NCBI GenBank assembly: GCA_022615215.1
Contig: JAKEHD010000735.1
Span: 1 to 8,695, forward strand
Source: Blastocatellia bacterium
Lineage (GTDB): Bacteria; Acidobacteriota; Blastocatellia; UBA7656
DNA: 8,695 bases
Direction of reading: 5' to 3'
Shown here: one piece after another, positions 1 through 5,777 of the stretch
Position numbering within the stretch: the stretch's first letter is position 1
Layout: each line of letters begins with the position of its first letter
Made by a program: the position numbers and the translations under genes
Notes under the pieces: model-generated
What the model was told of the DNA's origin: nothing
Database searches by the model: none
The model's input: only the letters and a program-made list of their open reading frames with translations

Positions 1-4
1 CGAT

Positions 5-123
5 TCAGCTATCAGCTATCAGCTATCAGCTATCAGCTATCAGCCGTGATGCGTGATAAATCCGCAATCCGCAATCTACTGATGGCTGACGGCTGACGGC
101 TGATGGCTGACCCCTGACAGCTG
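5..123. repeat. heptad-phased tandem repeat tract, 17 units of 7 bp
   Basis: The tract reads as 17 consecutive 7-bp units without a phase break. There are five exact TCAGCTA units (5-39), then TCAGCCG, TGATGCG and TGATAAA, two TCCGCAA units (61-74), TCTACTG, and finally units of the ACGGCTG/ATGGCTG type up to 123. The sequence drifts in blocks, but the 7-bp register holds throughout. It ends 8 bases beyond the stop codon of the minus-strand isomerase gene, so it occupies that gene's 3' flank and may continue to the left of the window. Heptameric intergenic repeats of this kind are known from some bacterial phyla, notably cyanobacteria; I infer slippage or copying in 7-bp steps. No protein-coding role is supported. 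Confidence 0.85.
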
Positions 124-131
124 TTTTCCTC

Positions 132-1187
132 TCATCCTTCATCCTTGCTTTCAAAGAGCGCCCTCAGACTCGTATCGTAAGGCTCGCGGGCCACGCCCCG
201 GTCTGTGATTATCGCAGACACATAGCGATGCGGCGTCACGTCGAAAGCGGGGTTGGCCGCTCCCACATCGGGAGGTGCGACCGGGTTGCCGCGAAAGTGT
301 GTGACCTCCGCAGCGGAGCGCGACTCTATAGGTATCTCGTCGCCTGAGTTGAGCTTGAGATCGATGGTCGTAAGCGGCGCGGCGACATAGAACGGAATAT
401 TGTTTTCGTGCGCGGCCACCGCGACCATGTAAGTCCCTATCTTGTTTGCGACATCGCCGTTGGCTGCTATGCGGTCTGCGCCCACGATCACGCAATCGAC
501 TCGGCCCGATTTCAAAAAGTGCCCGGCCATGCCGTCGGTTATGAGCGTGACGGGTATATGGTCTTTCGCAAGTTCCCAGGCCGTGAGCCGCGCGCCTTGA
601 AGGAAGGGGCGCGTCTCATCCGCGAACACCTCGACGCGCTTGCCCGCCTCGACCGCCGCGCGTATAACCCCTAGAGCGGTCCCGAATCCGGCGGTCGCAA
701 GCGCGCCCGCATTGCAATGAGTCAGCACTGTTGCCTGATCGGGGATGAGCGCGGCCCCGAACCTTCCCATGCGCCGATTGCTCTCTATGTCTTCGCGGTG
801 AATGGCCTGCGCTTCATCGATGAGCCGCTTCTTTATATCGTCTGAGGAAGCGCCCTCGCGCCTTGCGCTTTTGAAGGCCCATCGCATTCGCTCGACGCTC
901 CAGAAGAGATTGACCGCAGTGGGCCGCGTTTTCGACATTCGCTGACAAATCCGTTCGAAGTCGCTATCGAGTTCTTCGACAGAAGAGGCAGAAGAATTCT
1001 TCACGCCCAGAGCGATGCCCATGGCCGCAGACACCCCTATGGCCGGAGCGCCGCGCACGACCATATCTTCTATGGCGCGAGCCACCTCTTCGTATGTTTT
1101 AAGTAGTGGGTAAAGCTCCTCGGCAGGCAGCAATCGCTGGTCTATCATCACGACGCCGTCATCGGTCCATTCAACAGTTTTAATCAT
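132..1187 (-). CDS. mtnA: S-methyl-5-thioribose-1-phosphate isomerase
   Basis: The enzyme converts 5-methylthioribose-1-phosphate to 5-methylthioribulose-1-phosphate in the cytoplasmic methionine salvage pathway, downstream of methylthioadenosine breakdown. The 351-residue product has the family's usual length and all its signatures: RGAPAIG near residues 45-51, the catalytic cysteine in THCNAG (C158), ADETRPFLQGARLTAWEL at 189-206, and the catalytic aspartate in VGADRIAANGD (D238). The family belongs to the eIF2B-alpha/beta/delta-like fold. The frame stays open to 1268, but the start at 1187 (MIKTVEW) is preferred. It matches where the family begins, and a promoter with -35 at 1245-1250 and -10 at 1222-1227 lies inside the longer version, which could then not be translated from that transcript. 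No strong Shine-Dalgarno precedes 1187. No other salvage gene is visible nearby. Confidence 0.96.
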   Translation of the reverse strand: MIKTVEWTDDGVVMIDQRLLPAEELYPLLKTYEEVARAIEDMVVRGAPAIGVSAAMGIALGVKNSSASSVEELDSDFERICQRMSKTRPTAVNLFWSVERMRWAFKSARREGASSDDIKKRLIDEAQAIHREDIESNRRMGRFGAALIPDQATVLTHCNAGALATAGFGTALGVIRAAVEAGKRVEVFADETRPFLQGARLTAWELAKDHIPVTLITDGMAGHFLKSGRVDCVIVGADRIAANGDVANKIGTYMVAVAAHENNIPFYVAAPLTTIDLKLNSGDEIPIESRSAAEVTHFRGNPVAPPDVGAANPAFDVTPHRYVSAIITDRGVAREPYDTSLRALFESKDEG

Positions 1188-1221
1188 AAGCCATTCTAAC
1201 CCGGCTGAATTTGAATAGAGG

Positions 1222-1250
1222 ATAATATCGAACGCGGCACGGAATGGCAA
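1222..1250 (-). promoter_or_regulatory. sigma70-type promoter of mtnA
   Basis: Read on the minus strand, TTGCCA (1245-1250; 5/6 to TTGACA) is followed after exactly 17 bases by TATTAT (1222-1227; 5/6 to TATAAT). Transcription would start near 1215, giving a leader of roughly 28 bases before the ATG at 1187. That leader is too short for a riboswitch, and none is seen. Confidence 0.6.
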
Positions 1251-1355
1251 TAAAGCGATGGCCTTCAAGGGTGGGCCGCTTTTCTTTTGCAGGAAATATA
1301 TTAATGATGGCTCGCTTCACCCTGGAAGCACGATCATTACAGCCGCCGAAAGATT

Positions 1356-1385
1356 TTGTGGAAACTTTTCGCTACGATTGATAAT
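1356..1385 (+). promoter_or_regulatory. possible promoter of the lipoprotein gene
   Basis: TTGTGG (1356-1361) and GATAAT (1380-1385; 5/6 to TATAAT) are 18 bases apart on the plus strand and lie about 40 bases before the lipoprotein start at 1426. The -35 box is poor, so this is a weak prediction. The rest of the divergent gap 1188-1425 contains only the mtnA promoter. Confidence 0.3.
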
Positions 1386-1425
1386 CTGATTCCTGAAGGA
1401 ATCGAATCGGAAGAAAGTGAGGATT

Positions 1426-2247
1426 ATGAAAAGAGTATCGCTGCCGGTAATCTGCCTGTTTATGTTGTCCTGCGGGATGGATTCGCAAGGGCCGATCACT
1501 TTCAAGCTGGCCCAGCCCTTAGGCCAGAAGAGCAAATACAACATCAAACACGACATCAAGCTTGAGGTAGTGCAAGAGCGTGTTCCGGACGGCTCTGAGA
1601 AGATGGCGGCGGCGATGGACGCTATCTTCGAAACAGAGGTGACAGCAAGCCTCCCTGACGGAAGCTGGACCCTGGATGGCCGATTTGCGCGCATAGATAT
1701 GGCCGTCGACGGGGAGAGCATAGAAGAGGCGAAGGGCCTTATGGAAAACCGCCCTTTCGTCATCACTATGGACAAGACCGGAAAGGTGCTCGACGTGAGC
1801 GGCACGAATAAAGTGCTCCCCGGAACCGATATCAAACAGATGGTCTTCCAGATAATCCCTCTCCTCCTGCTTTCGACTAAACCCGTAGCGGTCGGCGAAA
1901 GCTGGCCCATAGAAATCTCCCTTCCCGTCGAGATGCAGGGCACAAGCTTTCAACAGAAAATCAAAGGGACAGGCACTCTGAAAGAGGTCGGCAACGGCCG
2001 TGCGGTGATAGATATAATTTACGACATGGAGATGTTTCGAACCGAGCAGGGAGATGAAAGCATGTCGATGACTTGGACAGGCAAAAGCAAATATGCCATG
2101 ACGTTCGATATCGAGAAAGCGCGAGTCATTACAAGCAAGATCGACTCAACTATGGAAGTGATAGGGCGCGAGCGATCGGAACATGGTGAGGAAGTGGGCC
2201 GGAGTTTTCTGAGCAACTCGATGCAAATCAATCTGGTCGGGGAATAG
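1426..2247 (+). CDS. putative lipoprotein of unknown function (DUF6263-like)
   Basis: The 273-residue product begins MKRVSLPVICLFMLSCG, a short basic N-terminus and hydrophobic core ending in a lipobox-like MLSC with the modified cysteine at C16. It is therefore probably exported and lipid-anchored; the residue after the cysteine is glycine, and nothing suggests retention in the inner membrane. The mature part has alternating polar and hydrophobic stretches typical of a beta-rich fold. A PVAVGESW motif near residues 133-140 recalls the 'PV.VG.SW' segment of periplasmic DUF6263-type proteins. That link is from memory of the family and is tentative. An in-frame GTG at 1417 is an alternative start, but the ATG at 1426 places the signal sequence correctly and has GGAAG and GAGG upstream. 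The gene is transcribed away from mtnA and converges on the small exported-protein gene. No function can be assigned. Confidence 0.8.
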   Translation: MKRVSLPVICLFMLSCGMDSQGPITFKLAQPLGQKSKYNIKHDIKLEVVQERVPDGSEKMAAAMDAIFETEVTASLPDGSWTLDGRFARIDMAVDGESIEEAKGLMENRPFVITMDKTGKVLDVSGTNKVLPGTDIKQMVFQIIPLLLLSTKPVAVGESWPIEISLPVEMQGTSFQQKIKGTGTLKEVGNGRAVIDIIYDMEMFRTEQGDESMSMTWTGKSKYAMTFDIEKARVITSKIDSTMEVIGRERSEHGEEVGRSFLSNSMQINLVGE

Positions 2248-2314
2248 CCGCTAACTGAGTGATGTCATGGGAATACTCTATATCCAAAGTTCAACCTGTC
2301 AGGTGCATGTTCAA

Positions 2315-2827
2315 TTATTTCTGAACTGATAGGCTAAACGAGTTGAAAAACAGCGACGTATTATCAGGGGCTGACGACTCGAACGGTCTGAATACAACTT
2401 GAGCATAATAGCAACGTTTGACAGGGTAGATACGGAGCATTCCATTTGCTTCTTCAGTTTTCCACTTACATTCGGTACCTTCAACCCCCTTCAGGCTGAT
2501 TTTCTTACATTCCCGTTTATTTCCCTCTGTGTACATATTTATGAGTTTGTTGATCAACTCGGCATCAATGTCACGAGGATATTCGGCATAATCAAAGAGA
2601 TAGAAGACATCTCCCTCCTGCCCATGCATTCGATTCCCCGGATGGTCCTCTTCCCCACTTTCATTTGGCAAAGCTAAAACAATAAAATTAGGACTATCTT
2701 CTCCCACTGGCAACGAAACCGAAATCTTTTTCGATTCGCTTTCAAACTTTTTCCATACGGTCTGTTGACTCACCCCAAAGCCTGAGAAAGTGATTATTAC
2801 ACTGACAATAATGGCGCGAATATGCAT
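2315..2827 (-). CDS. small exported protein of unknown function
   Basis: The product is 170 residues. It starts MHIRAIIVSVIITFSGFGVS, a signal peptide likely cleaved close to residue 20, followed by QTVWKKFESESKKISVSLP. That opening, a tryptophan and phenylalanine followed by a 'fsv.lP' strand, together with the ending FFNSFSLSV, resembles a loose group of small secreted proteins common in Acidobacteriota and related soil bacteria; this is my inference. Three cysteines (C107, C120 and C139) lie in the mature part. The frame is open to 2863, but the start at 2827 is preferred because GGAAGAGGG (2832-2840, minus strand) lies 4 bases before it and the signal peptide then begins correctly. It is the last gene of the minus-strand unit, 63 bases after the fucosidase. 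Its DNA is clearly AT-richer than its neighbours: bases 2401-2460 are about 42% GC, against about 67% for 3361-3420. Confidence 0.72.
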   Translation of the reverse strand: MHIRAIIVSVIITFSGFGVSQQTVWKKFESESKKISVSLPVGEDSPNFIVLALPNESGEEDHPGNRMHGQEGDVFYLFDYAEYPRDIDAELINKLINMYTEGNKRECKKISLKGVEGTECKWKTEEANGMLRIYPVKRCYYAQVVFRPFESSAPDNTSLFFNSFSLSVQK

Positions 2828-2831
2828 ATAG

Positions 2832-2840
2832 CCCTCTTCC
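2832..2840 (-). promoter_or_regulatory. ribosome binding site deciding the start of the small exported protein
   Basis: GGAAGAGGG on the minus strand sits 4 bases before the ATG at 2827. It makes the internal ATG preferable to the upstream one at 2863. Confidence 0.6.
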
Positions 2841-2890
2841 GGTTGTTTTGCGATTCTTTTCATCCCTGCCGAACCGCCAACTCATCTGAT

Positions 2891-4366
2891 TCACTCCTTC
2901 GGTTCCGCAAAGAGAGCCAGTTCCGCTATCGCAGGGCAGACGGGCGCTTGCGTTATGCGTAGCCGTATCTTCGATGTGGTGATGTGCTCTGCTCGCACGA
3001 GACGGCAGTTGCCTATGCTAGTTCCTGTGGCGAATTCCACCCACCGGCCGTCTTTCCATTGATCGAGCGCGAATGCTTCCACCCTCTGGCCGAGCGGCAG
3101 GCGCTCGCGTATGCGGACCACGTTGAATGTCGCTTCCCGACCGAGATCGAGAATCAATTCAGGCGTCTTGATGTGATCGTCGGTCGCCCAATAAGTGTCG
3201 CGCCGACCGTCGAGCACGTTCGCGGGCGAGTATCGCTTATCTCGGCCGCGCGTGTTGCTTGCGTCGGCCTTCGCACTGCGGGCGAGGTCTCTGGCAAAGG
3301 TCGCGTCCAGTATTCGGCGGAACCGGCGGAGCGATTTCACGTCCGCTTCAGGAATTCGACCCCGGCGGTCGGGCGGCAGATTCAGATGCAGTGACGCGCC
3401 CCGGCCTACCGAGTTGTAATAAAGATCGACGAGGTTCTGCGGGGTTCTTACTTTATCGTCCTCCTTCGCGTGATAGAACCAGCCGGGCCTTATCGAGACA
3501 TCGCACTCGGCGGGAACCCAGTGAGTGCCCGGACGGTCGCCGCTGTTGAGGCGGGCTTCGTCTGCGCGGCCCGGAACGAACTCTTCTCTGTTAGAAGTCG
3601 CCCAGCAAGGGTCGCCCGCTATGCCGCGCTCGTTGCCCACCCATCGCACGTCGGGACCGGCATCGCTGAAGATGCAGGCATCGGGTTGGAGTTCGCGGAT
3701 GATCTTCCATGTATCGGCCCAGTCGTAATAGGTTTCGCGGTCTATCGTGCGCACCTCGCGCGCCCCGCCGTAGAAGCCATCGCCGCCGTTCGCCCCGTCC
3801 AGGAAGACCTCGAAGACAGGCCCATAGCCGGTCAGCAACTCGCGCAATTGATTGCGGAAATAAGTGATGTATTCGGGACGGCCATAGTCTTTATGATTGC
3901 GGTCCCAGGGCGAGAGGTATATGCCGAATTTGAGACCGTGTTTCCGGCAAGCTTCGGAAATCTCTTTTACAACATCGCCTCGCCCGCCCTTCCACTCGAT
4001 GTTTTTAATGGAGTGCTCCGTGTATTTCGAAGGCCAGAGGCAGAACCCATCGTGATGCTTTGCGGTCAGGATCAACCCTTTCATTCCGGCTTCTTTTGCA
4101 GTGCGGACAATCTGATCGGCGTCGAAGTCTGTGGGATTGAAAAGATCGGGGGCTTCATCGCCGTAGCCCCACTCTTTATCCGTGAAGGTGTTTATAGTGA
4201 AATGGATGAACCCGTAGAACTCCATCTCGTGCCATCGAAGTTGGCGCGCTGAGGGCACAGGCCCGTAAGGCGCGGGCGGGTCCGTTGCCTTTATAGATTC
4301 AACTCGAATCAGAGATGTTATGCAAAACGATAAAACAAGGATGAACAGGAAGGCGAATTTTCTCAT
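2891..4366 (-). CDS. secreted alpha-L-fucosidase (GH29) with C-terminal discoidin-like domain
   Basis: This retaining exo-glycosidase removes terminal alpha-L-fucose from glycans, probably in the periplasm or outside the cell. The 491-residue product has a signal peptide (1 to about 27). A GH29 barrel (about 35-360) follows, with YGFIHFTINTFTDKEWG near 51-67, the substrate-binding TAKHHDGFCLWPS at 101-113, and the catalytic nucleophile aspartate in VFEVFLDGANGG (D190). SVGRGASLHLNLPPDRRG closes the barrel at 319-336. E246 in VGNERG and E287 in WVPAECD are candidates for the acid/base; the sequence alone does not decide. Residues about 370-488 (YSPANVLDGRRDTYWATDD...) form an F5/8 type C (CBM32-like) domain that may bind sugar. 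This layout suggests the GH29-B type, acting on branched alpha-1,3/1,4 fucose, with modest confidence. The start at 4366 follows an AAGGG 7 bases upstream and yields a proper signal peptide; the upstream open frame to 4492 does not. It lies between the PLP enzyme (129 bases upstream) and the small exported protein. Confidence 0.93.
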   Translation of the reverse strand: MRKFAFLFILVLSFCITSLIRVESIKATDPPAPYGPVPSARQLRWHEMEFYGFIHFTINTFTDKEWGYGDEAPDLFNPTDFDADQIVRTAKEAGMKGLILTAKHHDGFCLWPSKYTEHSIKNIEWKGGRGDVVKEISEACRKHGLKFGIYLSPWDRNHKDYGRPEYITYFRNQLRELLTGYGPVFEVFLDGANGGDGFYGGAREVRTIDRETYYDWADTWKIIRELQPDACIFSDAGPDVRWVGNERGIAGDPCWATSNREEFVPGRADEARLNSGDRPGTHWVPAECDVSIRPGWFYHAKEDDKVRTPQNLVDLYYNSVGRGASLHLNLPPDRRGRIPEADVKSLRRFRRILDATFARDLARSAKADASNTRGRDKRYSPANVLDGRRDTYWATDDHIKTPELILDLGREATFNVVRIRERLPLGQRVEAFALDQWKDGRWVEFATGTSIGNCRLVRAEHITTSKIRLRITQAPVCPAIAELALFAEPKE

Positions 4367-4495
4367 CACGAGACCCTTTCTATCTCGGTCAGCATTGGTT
4401 CGCAATTCTTTCAGCCAAAGTATTACCTCATCACACGTGCGAGTACAAGTAAAAGGGATAGAAACCGGGCGAGCAGTTCGTTGGAAGAGCATGCA

Positions 4496-5728
4496 TTACT
4501 GACGCTTCCCCGACACAAGTTCTCGAATGGCCGACACGCTCCTGTCGATCTCGTCTTCGGTGTTGTAGTAATGCGGCGATATGCGCAGCGCGCCCTTCAC
4601 TCCTTTTTCATCGTAGTCGATCAACGCATATATTTTGATCTGCGCGGATGTATTGATTCCCCGCTCGCGCAGTGCCGCTACAATCGCGCCCGGCTCCCAT
4701 CCTTCGACCCAGGCAGTCACGATGGCGCATAACTCTTCGCCCCGGTCCAGCACCTGCACTCCATTAAGAGCGCGCAGACTGTCTCGCAACCTGTCGGCCA
4801 GTGTGCGCACTCGGTTGCGTATAGCTTCAAGCCCGACCTGCATCGCATAGCGCGCGGCCTCGCCCGTCCCGTGAACGAGCGCCCAGGCGAACTCCCAGTT
4901 CTCGAACCGTTTGGCATCGCGTGCCGGGCTATACTGATCTTCTGCAATCCAGTCCGCTCCTCTCATATCGATGAAGAGCGGTTCAAGCCCTCTTTCCAAT
5001 ACGCGGTCTGAGACATAAAGGAACCCTGAGCCGCGAGGCCCCCGCAGGAATTTCCGCGAAGTGACGGACAGAAAGTCGCACCCGATCTCTTCGACATCGA
5101 CAGGCATCTGTCCGACGGACTGACACGCATCGACAAGATAGAGGACATCATCGTCACGACACGCCTGTCCGATGGCGCTGACATTCTGCACGAGGCCGGA
5201 GCTTGTTGGAACATGCGTCGCACACACGAGCCTGGGGCGACGGCGACGAATCAACTCTTTCATCGCCTCTACGTCCGCTCCGCCTGCGGCGGCATCAGGC
5301 GCTCTGATGATCTTTACGCCGATTCGTTTCTGGAGGGAAAGAAACTGTATCTGGTTGGACGCATAATCGTTGCGAGTCGTCAGAATGACATCCCCCCGTT
5401 CAAAGGGAATCGAAGAGAGAGCCTGAGTGTAGGAAGCGGTCGCGTTCTCCGTGAAGGCTATGTTTCGAGGACGCGCGCCGATCAAGCGGGCCACAGACTT
5501 GTATGCAGATTCAATCTCTTCACGGCGCGCGTCGGCAGCCTCGTAACCGCCTATCCGGCTCTCAAGCTCTATGTGATCCAGGATGGCCCGTTTCACAGGC
5601 TCAGGCATAAGGGCAGCGCCCGCATTGTTCAAATGAATGCGCTCCTCGCATCCGGGTGTTTCCGCGCGCAGTCGCTCTATATCCAACAGATCATCCTTTC
5701 TTGCCGGGTGATTGAATGACCTCGGCAT
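4496..5728 (-). CDS. class V PLP-dependent aminotransferase-fold enzyme, substrate unknown
   Basis: The 410-residue product belongs to the fold-type I, class V group that includes cysteine desulfurases, isopenicillin-N epimerase-like enzymes and C-S lyases. Visible marks are HLNNAGAALMP near residues 32-41, ENATASYTQAL at 94-104, the cofactor-binding aspartate in LVDACQSVGQMPVDV (D200), the Schiff-base lysine in SVTSRKFLRGPRGSGFLYV (K226), and the C-terminal ALRISPHYYNTEDEID with a likely carboxylate-binding arginine (R382). The desulfurase active-site cysteine loop is not evident, so NifS/SufS/IscS activity is unlikely. There is no signal peptide, so it acts in the cytoplasm. The start at 5728 has GGAA 6 bases upstream; a GTG five codons earlier (5743) is also possible. 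It starts 49 bases after the arabinofuranosidase gene ends, on the same strand, so co-transcription is likely. Why a PLP enzyme sits between two secreted glycosidases is unclear. The fold is certain; the reaction is not known. Confidence 0.9.
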   Translation of the reverse strand: MPRSFNHPARKDDLLDIERLRAETPGCEERIHLNNAGAALMPEPVKRAILDHIELESRIGGYEAADARREEIESAYKSVARLIGARPRNIAFTENATASYTQALSSIPFERGDVILTTRNDYASNQIQFLSLQKRIGVKIIRAPDAAAGGADVEAMKELIRRRRPRLVCATHVPTSSGLVQNVSAIGQACRDDDVLYLVDACQSVGQMPVDVEEIGCDFLSVTSRKFLRGPRGSGFLYVSDRVLERGLEPLFIDMRGADWIAEDQYSPARDAKRFENWEFAWALVHGTGEAARYAMQVGLEAIRNRVRTLADRLRDSLRALNGVQVLDRGEELCAIVTAWVEGWEPGAIVAALRERGINTSAQIKIYALIDYDEKGVKGALRISPHYYNTEDEIDRSVSAIRELVSGKRQ

Positions 5729-5777
5729 AATCAATTCCGACACTCGAAATAACCTTTGCGCTGCTTCAGGATTGTTT

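Noticed and set aside
1188..1268. 27-residue N-terminal extension of the isomerase
   Set aside because: It does not resemble the family, has no ribosome binding site of note, and contains the predicted -35 and -10 boxes.
2294..2304. ACCTGTCAGGT as a bidirectional terminator between the convergent lipoprotein and small exported-protein genes
   Set aside because: The stem is only four pairs once a loop is allowed, and the following T-rich stretch is neither adjacent nor uninterrupted.
3470..4252. 260-codon plus-strand open frame antisense to the fucosidase
   Set aside because: The minus strand there encodes clear GH29 catalytic motifs. The plus-strand translation has no family features or convincing ribosome binding site.
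4389..4462. Internal promoter in the 129-base gap before the fucosidase (TTGTAC, 17 bases, TAATAC on the minus strand)
   Set aside because: Each box matches the consensus at only three of six positions, so it is no better than chance.
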